Positions 10,398 through 18,566 are shown, counted from the stretch's first letter. The stretch is 64,000 bases of DNA from Paenibacillus endophyticus (GCF_014192395.1 NZ_JACHXW010000004.1:349331-413330), one strand, 5' to 3'. Notes: generated from the letters alone by a model not told the origin. Made by a program: numbers and translations.

Positions 10398-10713
10398 ATG
10401 ACCAAGAATCAAAAGGCGCCATTCGACTACAAATCATATTGGGAAAATAACGATGCACAAAGCGGGACGTCTGGTAGTGGCTCATACGTAGTGTTAGCGG
10501 ACTTGAAAGCGGATATTATCAATGCCTATATGCAGGAGCATACTGTTCAGAGCGTCATTGAATGACCTACAACCCGAAGCATTTCATCAATCATGCTTTT
10601 CTAAGCTGCGATCTGGTGGTGTGTATGGTACGGTTCGCGGAGCAGAAGCACAAAGAATTGTCATCAGCCCGTTTTATCAATTTACAAAGAAATTAATTAC
10701 AAGCGAGCGATAG
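10398..10713 (+). pseudogene. Remnant of a class I SAM-dependent methyltransferase gene
   Basis: The first 55 codons from the ATG at 10398 (after GAGGTGAAGG) read MTKNQKAPFDYKSYWENND...SGSGSYVVLADLKADIINAYM...VQSVIE, then TGA. This matches the N terminus of methyltransferases in which SVIE continues into the SAM-binding FGCGDGN motif. Immediately downstream another frame reads YNPKHFINHAFLSCDLVVCMV, resembling the later YDPKHF...CDLVVCLDVLYH part of the same family. The SAM-binding segment between them is gone and the frames no longer match, so an internal deletion is inferred. The 3' boundary is approximate. Confidence 0.6.
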
Positions 10714-10727
10714 CTCCATCGCATGAA

Positions 10728-10806
10728 AAACCACCCTGGTATGAACGGCATCTCCATTGTTAAACACAACTAACAATGAGAGAGCATATTCACTACAGGG
10801 TGGTTT
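10728..10806. terminator. Two-tier bidirectional terminator
   Basis: Outer arms AAACCACCCTG (10728-10738) and CAGGGTGGTTT (10796-10806) are perfect. The loop contains a second perfect hairpin CATTGTTA (10755-10762)/TAACAATG (10771-10778). It lies past the 3' end of selO and past the methyltransferase remnant. Confidence 0.75.
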
Positions 10807-10875
10807 ATTCGTTATAATGCGCCCGGTTCAAATGCCGGGAAATAGCAGAAATCGATATGCCCATTTACATCGACA

Positions 10876-12351
10876 TTACGTCCCGCAGTACGTTTGGTAT
10901 GGATAGGATGACTGAGCAGGCAGATCCACGAATGCCTCTTGGTCAGCGGAATAAGCATATGGGTTAGATAATGCTTGTAAAAATCTCAGCATGACATTAA
11001 GATCGTTTTCGTTAACCGCAGCTTGCAGCGCTTCTTCGACGCGGTGGTTGCGGGGTATGAGTGCAGGATTGCTGCTGCGCATCAACTGCTGAGCTTCTTC
11101 CTTAGTCTCCTGCTGCCTGCCCAGCCTTGCATGCCACTGGACCTGCCAATTGGCAAATTCGGCTGTGCTTAACAATCCCGTTTCCTCTTTTTTACCCAAT
11201 GTTAATGAACGAAAGGTATTGGTGTAATCCGCATCTTGCTCCTTCATCATGTGAAGAAGCGAATTTATAAGGTCTTCATCCTCTGATTCCTCATTATATA
11301 TGCCGAGTTTTGCTCTCATTCCCGCCAGCCAATTCCGCTTATATAATGCAATAAAATCCGATATGGCATCCTCCGCAAGCAGCACGGCTTCTTCCTCGTC
11401 CTCATGCAGCAGCGGCAATAGCGTTTCCGCGAACCTGGCGAGATTCCATGCCGCAATATGAGGTTGATTGCCATAGGCATAACGTCCATTAGCATCAATC
11501 GAGCTGAAAACGGTAGCAGGATCATACATGTCCATAAAGGCACACGGTCCGTAATCAATCGTTTCGCCGCTTAATGCCATGTTGTCCGTATTCATGACGC
11601 CATGAATAAAACCAACAAGCTGCCATTTGGCAATGAGCTTGGCTTGCCCTTTCACAACTTCCTGCAGCAAAGCAAGATAACGATTCTCATGTTCTGCAGC
11701 CTGCGGGTAATGCCTCTGCAAGGTGTAATCGGCAAGCTGCTGCAGCTCCTTCCTAGTCCCCCAATTCGCGATATATTGAAAGGTGCCGACACGGATATGG
11801 CTGGCTGCGACGCGCGTTAGGATTGCACCAGTCTGCTGCGTTTCACGGAAAATATACTCCCCTGTAGCAACGACTGCCAAACTTCGCGTTGTGGGAATGC
11901 CCAGCGCTTCCATTGCTTCGCTCATGATATACTCGCGGAGCATTGGGCCAAGGGCCGCCCTGCCGTCGCCGCCTCTGGAATATGGCGTCCTTCCTGAACC
12001 TTTCAACTGAATATCAACACGCTCGCCTTGTGGCGTTATTTGCTCGCCCAGCAATAATGCGCGACCATCCCCCAATCTGTTGAAATGACCGAATTGATGC
12101 CCTGCATACGCTTGAGCAAGCGGAGCAGCGCCTTCCGGGATTAAGTTCCCGGCAAGCACCGCCGTGCCATACCCGCTTCTCAGCGCTTCAACATTCAGTC
12201 CCAGGTCTGAAGCCAGTCGCTCATTAACAATCATAATAACAGGTGAGCTCACCGGCGGAGGGGTCATCCGGGTAAACAAAGTATCTGGAAGAAGAGCATA
12301 GCTGTTGTCAAAGTTCCATCCTGCATCTATATTAGTCTGATGGTTTGTCAT
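10876..12351 (-). CDS. selO: Protein adenylyltransferase SelO (YdiU family)
   Basis: A 491-residue pseudokinase-fold enzyme that transfers AMP from ATP to protein hydroxyl groups (established for SelO/YdiU). The family signatures [41 protein letters not shown] and [24 protein letters not shown] (metal/nucleotide site) are present. The C terminus ends [10 protein letters not shown], the conserved tail where eukaryotic SelO carries selenocysteine and bacteria usually Cys. AGGAG lies 10 bp before the ATG. Single gene, ended by the 10728-10806 hairpin. Confidence 0.95.
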   Translation of the reverse strand: MTNHQTNIDAGWNFDNSYALLPDTLFTRMTPPPVSSPVIMIVNERLASDLGLNVEALRSGYGTAVLAGNLIPEGAAPLAQAYAGHQFGHFNRLGDGRALLLGEQITPQGERVDIQLKGSGRTPYSRGGDGRAALGPMLREYIMSEAMEALGIPTTRSLAVVATGEYIFRETQQTGAILTRVAASHIRVGTFQYIANWGTRKELQQLADYTLQRHYPQAAEHENRYLALLQEVVKGQAKLIAKWQLVGFIHGVMNTDNMALSGETIDYGPCAFMDMYDPATVFSSIDANGRYAYGNQPHIAAWNLARFAETLLPLLHEDEEEAVLLAEDAISDFIALYKRNWLAGMRAKLGIYNEESEDEDLINSLLHMMKEQDADYTNTFRSLTLGKKEETGLLSTAEFANWQVQWHARLGRQQETKEEAQQLMRSSNPALIPRNHRVEEALQAAVNENDLNVMLRFLQALSNPYAYSADQEAFVDLPAQSSYPYQTYCGT

Positions 12352-12453
12352 GTTAGGTTAACTCCTATCTCTCATGAAAAGATTGAATATCACTAACGTT
12401 TATTATACCCTTTCCACTCAGGATTAGCTTGTTTAATGAATGCTATCCCTTTG

Positions 12454-13443
12454 TTAAACTGCGTTTGCATGATTCACAGCTTTCGTTTTTTGCGTGAATC
12501 GTTTTCTGCCGAGCAAATTCGCACCAATGACCCCGATAATTATAAGGAATGATCCGCAAATATGGTACCAAGCCAAATCCTCACCCAGTACAAACGTACT
12601 GCCAGCTATCGAAACGACGGTAGAGAGATTAATAAACACGCCTGCCTTAGATGCCTGAAGCTTAGATAGAATAAAATTACCCATAAGTGCCGTTGACAGC
12701 TGAACCGTACCCAAACATAGAATTAAAAGAACAAAAGCGCCGTTAGATAAAGGTGCGAGCAAGCTACCAAGTGAATCATTTACGGAATGTCCAACAAGTG
12801 TTATGAGCGATGTGGACATAAATCCAATGCCGACCATAAAAAAGCTTATTTCCGTCGTACTATAATGCTGGGAGATCGACCTCGCCAACACACTGTATCC
12901 GGCAAATACGATACTGGCCATGAGCAGCAGCAGAATGCCCGACATTTTAGATAAATCGATATTGCTTCCTTTCATCATGAATATAAAAACGACCCCGGAA
13001 ACCGAAACAAGCGTAAACCATTTCTGAGAAAGCGTCGTAGCTTCTTTCAAAAAAACGGATGCGAACAGCATCGTAATAACAGGAGTAACCGCGTTGATAA
13101 TCCCACCTTCAGCCGAAGTAGCATGCTGCAGCCCGAATGTTTGGAATGTGAAAAATCCAATGGGGTACATGGTCGCAAGCAGCAGCAATTTATATAATGG
13201 CTTGCCTCGGTAATTCAGCTTGATTATGCCAAGCGCAACCGAGACTATAAGAATCAGGAATGCTGCCGCGAAACGGAACGTCAATGTGTCGAATGGACTG
13301 GAATAGTCCAGTGACTTCTTAACAACTAGAAATGATATTCCTATAATCACAGCATTGATTACCGCGAGCAAATAAGCCAGTCGTACACCATTTAATTTAA
13401 AATTTTCATCTAAAACCATATTATTTTTCTTTTCCACTTCCAT
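12454..13443 (-). CDS. DMT-superfamily (EamA) transporter
   Basis: A 329-residue integral membrane protein with about ten hydrophobic segments forming two EamA repeats. The first starts near residue 20 (RLAYLLAVINAVIIGISFLV) and the second near 170. Such proteins export metabolites or drugs; the substrate cannot be read here. The start at 13443 is preferred over the ATG at 13452 because the latter abuts GGAGG while the former lies 9 bp after it. It follows a TetR gene, and an 18-bp operator like that of the TetR promoter lies upstream (13512-13529). Confidence 0.85.
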   Translation of the reverse strand: MEVEKKNNMVLDENFKLNGVRLAYLLAVINAVIIGISFLVVKKSLDYSSPFDTLTFRFAAAFLILIVSVALGIIKLNYRGKPLYKLLLLATMYPIGFFTFQTFGLQHATSAEGGIINAVTPVITMLFASVFLKEATTLSQKWFTLVSVSGVVFIFMMKGSNIDLSKMSGILLLLMASIVFAGYSVLARSISQHYSTTEISFFMVGIGFMSTSLITLVGHSVNDSLGSLLAPLSNGAFVLLILCLGTVQLSTALMGNFILSKLQASKAGVFINLSTVVSIAGSTFVLGEDLAWYHICGSFLIIIGVIGANLLGRKRFTQKTKAVNHANAV

Positions 13444-13511
13444 GATGATCATCCTCCAATATCATTGGTTACACATTTTACAGGTTACACATATTAGATA
13501 CACAAGTTGTC

Positions 13512-13529
13512 TGTCAGTACTTACGGACA
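13512..13529. promoter_or_regulatory. TetR operator upstream of the DMT transporter
   Basis: The 18-bp imperfect palindrome TGTCAGTACTTACGGACA has the same length and outer bases as the site at 14157-14174 (TGTCAGT....TACnGACA). The two presumably bind the TetR protein encoded between them. Confidence 0.7.
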
Positions 13530-13546
13530 TTCCGAAGATAAAAAAA

Positions 13547-14137
13547 CTAGGGAGTCAATGCCCTAGCGAATAGTTTCACGCTCTCTTGCATGAATGGTTC
13601 CAACGAGATGTCAGGATACAATTTACCCGTATCCAAATCATTAATAAACGCCCCAAAATGCGCCATCATAAAGGTAAATGCCTGCAGCTTATGATTCGTA
13701 TGAATCATTTTTCCTTGCTCGCTCATCTCGATGAAATAATTCGTCAAAATTTCCAAAAGCTGCAGCGGATGCTGATGCGTACGCTCTCGAAAGCCAGGTA
13801 ATTGAACCTCATCCTTCATGCTGATTTGAATCATCTTCCGATTGCGGTTCATGATCTCATGGTAAGTTCGGCAAACGGTTAACAGGTCAGCCTCCAGCTC
13901 CCAAACCAGCTTTTCCTTGAAAATCTTACGCATCTCCTCCGCATAATGATAACGGTCAAATGCGGCTTCGAGTAGCTTCTGCTTGCTTCCAAAATGACGG
14001 AACAGCGTTTTCTCGCTTAAACCGGCGGCAGTCGCAATTTCCTGCGTCGTTACACCATTATATCCCCTCTCGGAGATCAAATTAATGGCAGCTAATAACA
14101 ATTTATCGCTGCTGCTCGCTTTTTCTATATCCATCAT
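13547..14137 (-). CDS. TetR-family regulator of the adjacent DMT transporter
   Basis: A 196-residue TetR-type repressor: N-terminal HTH (LISERGYNGVTTQEIATAAGLSEKTLFRHFGSKQKLLEAAF) and an all-helical ligand domain. The frame can be opened at a TTG (14152), but the ATG at 14137 has GGGGG upstream and begins the alignable region. Its own operator-like palindrome (14157-14174) is about 20 bp upstream, and a matching one lies before the transporter gene. This is the usual efflux repressor arrangement; the inducing ligand is unknown. Confidence 0.88.
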   Translation of the reverse strand: MMDIEKASSSDKLLLAAINLISERGYNGVTTQEIATAAGLSEKTLFRHFGSKQKLLEAAFDRYHYAEEMRKIFKEKLVWELEADLLTVCRTYHEIMNRNRKMIQISMKDEVQLPGFRERTHQHPLQLLEILTNYFIEMSEQGKMIHTNHKLQAFTFMMAHFGAFINDLDTGKLYPDISLEPFMQESVKLFARALTP

Positions 14138-14156
14138 CCAGTCCGCCCCCAAAGAA

Positions 14157-14174
14157 TGTCAGTGACTACTGACA
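14157..14174. promoter_or_regulatory. TetR autoregulatory operator
   Basis: TGTCAGT (14157-14163)-GACT-ACTGACA (14168-14174), a perfect 7-bp inverted repeat just upstream of the TetR start. It matches the site at 13512-13529. Confidence 0.75.
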
Positions 14175-14325
14175 TCATCGTAAAGCATCGCTGCTCTTTA
14201 GTCAAGTGGTGAATGAAAATAAGTATTTCATTGCTTTCTAAAACGCATTGTTTGATTTATAATATGAAAAACAGATACAAATTATAGAAAAACACATCAT
14301 TATTATCGCAGGAGTAATTAAATAT

Positions 14326-15285
14326 ATGAAAAATTATGTCGCAAACCATGCAGAAAGCATCATTAACAACAGATACTTAGGCAAAAGCTTATTTTCAGCT
14401 TTTTTTCTTGCTGTATTCTTCACAGATATATACATTGATAATTTCACATTGTTTCAATTCGGCTATTTGCTGCTTTGCTTGCTCATTGGTCTAGCTTTTT
14501 GGAAAGAAACATGGGCACGAAGCGTTTGGGTAGGTATAATCGTAGTCGCTAAAGTTTTTTTGGAGCAATCCGAAGTATTTAAAGTCCATGATAACGTCCT
14601 CTTGCGTATTCTCACATTAAGCATCACCTATTTCCTTACCTCGACATCCATTTCATTCATGATTCTGTTTTACATGAAGCAGAAACAGAACACGCTGCAG
14701 CTTACCTTCACATTGGCGAAAGCACTGGACTCAAGGGATCACTATACCGCAGATCATTCCGACAATGTGGCCTATTACTCCAAGCGGATTGCTGAAGAAA
14801 TGAACTTGTCGAAGCTGGCTTGCGAACGCATATTTATTGGAGGCATTCTTCATGATATCGGAAAAATCGGAGTGCCTGAACATATTTTAATGAAACCTTC
14901 ACGATTAACAGAAGAGGAGTTTACAATCATTAAGGCACACCCCTTGACCGGTTATGACATGCTCAGCCATATTTCGAACTTTAAGCGCTCGGGCATACTC
15001 GATATGATTTTGCATCATCATGAAAGATTTGACGGCTTCGGATATCCAAGCGGCATTGCAGAGAACCGAATTCCACTCGCTGCCAGAATCATGGCCGTTG
15101 CCGACACCTTTGATGCGATGACGTCCAAAAGAGTCTATCGAGGCGAACTGGATATTGGGTACGCCATTGCAGAAATTCAGAAAAATGCGGGAACGCAATT
15201 TGACCCCCAAGTTGTTCATGCTTTCATAAACATTTGGAATCGCGAAGGCACGAAGCTTTTGCCCAAATACGCCCTGCCATCTTGA
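14326..15285 (+). CDS. Membrane-anchored HD-GYP domain phosphodiesterase
   Basis: A 319-residue protein. The N-terminal third has about four to five hydrophobic segments (roughly 20-115). The rest is an HD-GYP domain: HD at 176-177 in GGILHDIGKIGVP, HHHERFDGFGYP at about 220-231 (the GYP signature) and a late ADTFDAMTSKRVYR. HD-GYP enzymes hydrolyse cyclic di-GMP; here the catalytic metal ligands appear intact. AGGAG lies upstream of the ATG. No GGDEF or receiver domain is fused, so input is presumably through the membrane part. The stop codon overlaps the -35 of the following leader transcript. Confidence 0.88.
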   Translation: MKNYVANHAESIINNRYLGKSLFSAFFLAVFFTDIYIDNFTLFQFGYLLLCLLIGLAFWKETWARSVWVGIIVVAKVFLEQSEVFKVHDNVLLRILTLSITYFLTSTSISFMILFYMKQKQNTLQLTFTLAKALDSRDHYTADHSDNVAYYSKRIAEEMNLSKLACERIFIGGILHDIGKIGVPEHILMKPSRLTEEEFTIIKAHPLTGYDMLSHISNFKRSGILDMILHHHERFDGFGYPSGIAENRIPLAARIMAVADTFDAMTSKRVYRGELDIGYAIAEIQKNAGTQFDPQVVHAFINIWNREGTKLLPKYALPS

Positions 15286-15310
15286 CTAAGGAATAAGTCC
15301 ATGTTATTTT
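15282..15310 (+). promoter_or_regulatory. Candidate sigma-A promoter of the ABC-F leader transcript
   Basis: TTGACT (15282-15287), a 17-bp spacer and TATTTT (15305-15310). A start near 15317 would place the leader ORF's AGGAGG (15332 onwards) at the beginning of the message. The -35 overlaps the stop codon of the HD-GYP gene. Confidence 0.5.
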
Positions 15311-15347
15311 TTAATGAATCGATACTACTATAAGGAGGGATAAAGCG

Positions 15348-15470
15348 ATGATAGAGCTAGAGGTTGTAGATGTTCATGTGAACCTGTCTTCTAACATGCA
15401 CGTTGACATGGTTCACCAAATTACAAGGCAGCTTCCGGAGCTTTATCCTTCCATGAATAAATGTACTTAG
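15348..15470 (+). CDS. Small leader-type ORF upstream of the ABC-F gene (40 aa)
   Basis: ATG at 15348 follows a strong TAAGGAGGG site and opens a 40-codon frame (MIELEVVDVHVNLSS... ending SMNKCT). I recognise no domain. The combination of a good promoter, a strong ribosome binding site, a short peptide, and a terminator between it and an antibiotic-resistance-type ABC-F gene is the arrangement of ribosome-sensing leader peptides. It could alternatively be an independent small protein. Confidence 0.55.
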   Translation: MIELEVVDVHVNLSSNMHVDMVHQITRQLPELYPSMNKCT

Positions 15471-15495
15471 CGATAATTTCAATATTCGCTTCGTC

Positions 15496-15532
15496 TTTTT
15501 GCCATATCGTTGGGTAAGGTCTAACGCAAAAA
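15496..15532 (+). promoter_or_regulatory. Candidate antiterminator hairpin
   Basis: TTTTTGC (15496-15502) can pair with GCAAAAA (15526-15532), with possible extension CGTT (15508-15511)/AACG (15523-15526). The 3' arm is the left arm of the terminator at 15523-15559, so the two structures exclude each other. Confidence 0.45.
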
Positions 15533-15564
15533 CACCGGTTGCCTGGTGTTTTTTGCGTTTTTTT
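15523..15564 (+). terminator. Intrinsic terminator upstream of the ABC-F gene (putative attenuator)
   Basis: AACGCAAAAACACC (15523-15536) pairs with GGTGTTTTTTGCGTT (15545-15559), one bulged T, loop GGTTGCCT, followed by a T run to 15564. It lies 52 bp after the leader ORF and 61 bp before the ABC-F ATG. Confidence 0.85.
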
Positions 15565-15625
15565 CTTTTCTTCCGGATAATATAATGATAATAGCATGAT
15601 ATTTAACATTATGGAGGACAAAAAG

Positions 15626-17104
15626 ATGTCATTAATACAAGTTACAAACCTTACGTTTGCCTATGACGGCAGTTACGATAACATATTTGAAAACGTGAAT
15701 TTCCAAATCGATACCGATTGGAAATTAGGCTTTACGGGAAGAAATGGGCGTGGAAAGACGACCTTTCTAGGCTTGCTCCTCGGCAAATTTGAATACAGCG
15801 GCCATATTTCTGCAAGTGTCCAATTTGAATATTTCCCTTTCCATGTTGAAAACAAAGAGAAAATTACGCTTGATGTCATCCACGACATTTATCCGGATTA
15901 TATTCATTGGGAATTGATGCGCGAGCTTTCCTTGCTGCAAGTCACGGAGGACGTGTTGGATCGGCCTTTTGAATCCTTATCTAACGGAGAGCAGACAAAA
16001 GTGCTGCTGGCGGCATTATTTTTGAAGGAAAACCGTTTTTTGTTGATTGACGAACCTACCAACCATCTCGACATGGCCGGGAGAAAGCTTGTCAGCCAGT
16101 ATTTGAATCATAAAAGCGGTTATATTCTCGTTTCCCATGACCGATCCTTTCTCGATAACTGCGTCGATCACATCCTTTCCATCAATAAAACAAACATTGA
16201 GATCCAAAAAGGAAATTTCTCGGCATGGTGGGAAAATAAAAGGCGGCAAGACCACTTTGAGCTGGCGGAAAATGAAAAGCTGAAAAAAGACATTAAACGC
16301 TTATCCGATTCTGCCAAGCGGACGGGCAATTGGTCGCATGAAGTGGAAAAAACAAAAAACGGAACAAGAAATTCCGGTTCCAAGGTAGACAAAGGATATA
16401 TCGGCCATAAAGCTGCCAAAATGATGAAACGGTCCAAAGCCATTGAACAGAGGCAGCAATCCGCAGTGGAAGAGAAGTCTAAGCTGCTTAAAAACATTGA
16501 AAATGCAGACAGCTTGAAAATTTCGCAGATGGCTTTTCACAAAAACCAACTTGCTGAGCTTGATCATGTTTCCATTTATTATGATGAGAAGAAGGTTTGT
16601 TCCGATCTCAGTTTTACGATTGAGCAAGGTGAGCGCATCGCTCTTTCGGGCAGAAACGGCTCTGGAAAATCAAGCATCATCAAATTGATTTGTGGCGAGG
16701 AGATCCGTTATACAGGCAGCTTCAGCAAAGACAGCCAGCTTAAAATTTCTTACGTTTCCCAAGATACGTCATTTCTCCAAGGAAATTTGACTGATTATGC
16801 AAGAGATAATGACATTGATGAAAGTCTCTTCAAATCCATTTTGAGAAAGCTGGACTTCTCCAGACTGCAATTGGAGAAAGAGATTTCAACTTATAGCGGA
16901 GGACAAAAGAAGAAAGTGCTTATTGCAAAAAGCTTAAGTGAAAACGTTCATCTTCATGTTTGGGATGAGCCGTTAAACTTCATCGATGTGATCTCTCGCA
17001 TGCAAATTGAAGAATTGCTGCTGGAATACACGCCTACCATTCTCTTTGTCGAGCATGATAAACAATTTTGTGACCATATCGCTACAAAAATCATTTCACT
17101 CTAA
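15626..17104 (+). CDS. ABC-F ribosomal protection protein, Lsa-like
   Basis: A 492-residue soluble protein with two ABC ATPase domains and no membrane segments. Walker A motifs are GRNGRGKTT (38-46) and GRNGSGKSS (342-350), signature motifs LSNGEQ (118-123) and YSGGQKK, Walker B IDEPTNHLD and WDEPLNFID. A charged linker at about 200-300 forms the interdomain arm. GRNGRGKTTFL and WDEPLN(F/Y)ID are typical of the Lsa group, whose members displace lincosamides, streptogramin A and pleuromutilins from the ribosome; drug specificity here is inferred. The start at 15626 has GGAGG 8 bp upstream. Expression is probably attenuator-controlled. Confidence 0.88.
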   Translation: MSLIQVTNLTFAYDGSYDNIFENVNFQIDTDWKLGFTGRNGRGKTTFLGLLLGKFEYSGHISASVQFEYFPFHVENKEKITLDVIHDIYPDYIHWELMRELSLLQVTEDVLDRPFESLSNGEQTKVLLAALFLKENRFLLIDEPTNHLDMAGRKLVSQYLNHKSGYILVSHDRSFLDNCVDHILSINKTNIEIQKGNFSAWWENKRRQDHFELAENEKLKKDIKRLSDSAKRTGNWSHEVEKTKNGTRNSGSKVDKGYIGHKAAKMMKRSKAIEQRQQSAVEEKSKLLKNIENADSLKISQMAFHKNQLAELDHVSIYYDEKKVCSDLSFTIEQGERIALSGRNGSGKSSIIKLICGEEIRYTGSFSKDSQLKISYVSQDTSFLQGNLTDYARDNDIDESLFKSILRKLDFSRLQLEKEISTYSGGQKKKVLIAKSLSENVHLHVWDEPLNFIDVISRMQIEELLLEYTPTILFVEHDKQFCDHIATKIISL

Positions 17105-17150
17105 AATGATTTCGACATGCATCTGCAAATGGATTGACGATAAACCATAC

Positions 17151-17189
17151 AAAAACCGAAGCGGGCATGCGATGCCCGCTTCGGTTTTT
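17151..17189. terminator. Bidirectional terminator
   Basis: Perfect 17-bp arms AAAAACCGAAGCGGGCA (17151-17167) and TGCCCGCTTCGGTTTTT (17173-17189). Shared by the convergent ABC-F and SDR genes. Confidence 0.95.
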
Positions 17190-17199
17190 CGCTTTTCTA

Positions 17200-17946
17200 T
17201 TAAGAAATGACAAGCCCGCCATCAACCTGTATGATCTGACCCGTGATCCAATCCGATTCCGAATCCGCCAAATGCATGATCCATTTTGCCACATCCTCCG
17301 GCACGCCTCTTCTGCCGAGCGGGATTGCTTGACGTTCCTGCTCCTTGACGGCTTGGATCTGATCATCAGAAAGGCCCATCCGATCGCGAAGAAACGCCGT
17401 TTCTACCGGACCGCTTGCGATTGCGTTAACGCGGATGCCCTTCGGTGCGAGCTCCAGCGCCCAGCAGCGTGTCAAATGCTCTGCGGCAGCCTTGCTCGCC
17501 GCATAAAGCGAGATTCCAGCAGCTGCTTTACTGCCATATGTGCTGGAAATGTTAATAATAGTCCCTTTCGTTTTTTCAAGATAAGGAATAGCTGCAGAGG
17601 CAAGCAATGTAGGAGCCGTAACGTTAACCGCAAAAATATCATGAATCGATTTCGCATTCACCTCAGCAAGAGGTTGAATGACACCACTTCCAGCATTGTT
17701 CACTATGATATCAATACGACCCCAATGTGCAATCGCAGCATCAACAGTTCTTGCTGCCGACTCCGGATCACTCGCATCTGCGACAAAAGCCTTCACATTC
17801 GGATTGCTTGCTGCAATTGCCTCCAAAGGACCTTTTTGACGACCCGTTATGAGCACCTTTATCCCCTTTGCGGCCATCAACTTTGCTGCAGCAAGTCCGA
17901 TTCCAGCACCGCCGCCTGTTATAATTGCTACTTTATCTATAGTCAT
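17200..17946 (-). CDS. Short-chain dehydrogenase/reductase (SDR)
   Basis: A 248-residue classical SDR: cofactor motif TGGGAGIGLAAAK near residue 10, NNAG around 85, catalytic Ser in INISSTYGSK and YAASK near 150. The frame can be opened 34 codons upstream, but the ATG at 17946 has AAAGGAG upstream and begins at the Rossmann fold. The substrate is not evident. It follows a MarR gene and has a similar GTTAATnnATTAAY palindrome upstream (18032-18045), so it is the likely MarR target. Confidence 0.9.
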   Translation of the reverse strand: MTIDKVAIITGGGAGIGLAAAKLMAAKGIKVLITGRQKGPLEAIAASNPNVKAFVADASDPESAARTVDAAIAHWGRIDIIVNNAGSGVIQPLAEVNAKSIHDIFAVNVTAPTLLASAAIPYLEKTKGTIINISSTYGSKAAAGISLYAASKAAAEHLTRCWALELAPKGIRVNAIASGPVETAFLRDRMGLSDDQIQAVKEQERQAIPLGRRGVPEDVAKWIMHLADSESDWITGQIIQVDGGLVIS

Positions 17947-18031
17947 GTTCGTTTCTCCTTTTGAAATCAAGGTATGGTTTTTAATGCCTGCGAATTTATT
18001 GAAGTTTTCAATTATAGTTATTTGTTTAATA

Positions 18032-18045
18032 GTTAATCGATTAAT
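18032..18045. promoter_or_regulatory. MarR operator upstream of the SDR gene
   Basis: GTTAAT-CG-ATTAAT, containing the perfect palindrome TTAATCGATTAA. It matches GTTAAT-CT-ATTAAC upstream of the MarR gene (18553-18566). Confidence 0.65.
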
Positions 18046-18089
18046 CATTATACAAAGCTGTCCTTTTCAAAGGACAGACATTCAAACTT

Positions 18090-18530
18090 TTAATACAACT
18101 TGTTCAACAAAACCTTAAGCTGTTCCTGTTCATTCTGCGATAGTTTATTACCCACATGTTGAACGATCGTCTGCTCGTAGACAGGCCATACATTCGATAT
18201 GAGCTCGTCGCCTTCTGGCGTTAAACGGACTAAAATTCTTCTCCTATTCGCTGGATCGAAATTTCTGCGAATACGACCTGCTTGCTCCAAAGTGTTCAAT
18301 AAATTGCTTATATTCGCTCTCGTAACCGCAAGGTCATCACTGAGCTCGGACGGTACCATTGCTTTTCCGCTAGACTTAAGAGCAACAAGCACACACCATC
18401 GTCCAAGTGTCAAATCGAACTTTCCAAGTTGTTCTTCCAACTGCTGAACCAAATGGTGATTGGTTTTATACAACGTTAGAAATACATGGACCGGTAATAT
18501 CGGTTGTTCAAATGGGCTCCATTTCTCGAT
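18090..18530 (-). CDS. MarR-family regulator with apparent ATC start codon
   Basis: Winged-helix MarR protein; DNA-binding region VPSELSDDLAVTRANISNLLNTLEQAGRIRR with wing DPANRRRILVRLTPEG. A start at the TTG 18473 would remove the first dimerisation helix and has no ribosome binding site. Reading upstream, the frame continues as EKWSPFEQPILPVHVFLT to an ATC codon (18530-18528) that lies 8 bp after a perfect AAAGGAGG; the next upstream in-frame codons give no ATG, GTG or TTG before a TAA. I therefore place the start at ATC, 146 residues. Likely represses itself and the SDR at 17200-17946. Confidence 0.75.
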   Translation of the reverse strand: MEKWSPFEQPILPVHVFLTLYKTNHHLVQQLEEQLGKFDLTLGRWCVLVALKSSGKAMVPSELSDDLAVTRANISNLLNTLEQAGRIRRNFDPANRRRILVRLTPEGDELISNVWPVYEQTIVQHVGNKLSQNEQEQLKVLLNKLY

Positions 18531-18552
18531 ACAATATGGCCTCCTTTAAACG

Positions 18553-18566
18553 GTTAATCTATTAAC
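18553..18566. promoter_or_regulatory. MarR autoregulatory operator
   Basis: GTTAAT (18553-18558)-CT-ATTAAC (18561-18566), a perfect inverted repeat directly upstream of the MarR ribosome binding site. It is paired with the site at 18032-18045. Confidence 0.65.

Noticed and set aside
15596..15625. Ten-codon upstream extension of the ABC-F protein (MIFNIMEDKK)
   Set aside because: The GGAGG at 15613-15617 lies within it and is correctly spaced for the ATG at 15626, where Lsa-type proteins begin.
17134..17964. A 276-codon plus-strand frame
   Set aside because: It lies opposite the SDR gene at 17200-17946, is rich in Cys/Arg/Ser typical of antisense translation, has no ribosome binding site, and runs through the 17151-17189 terminator.
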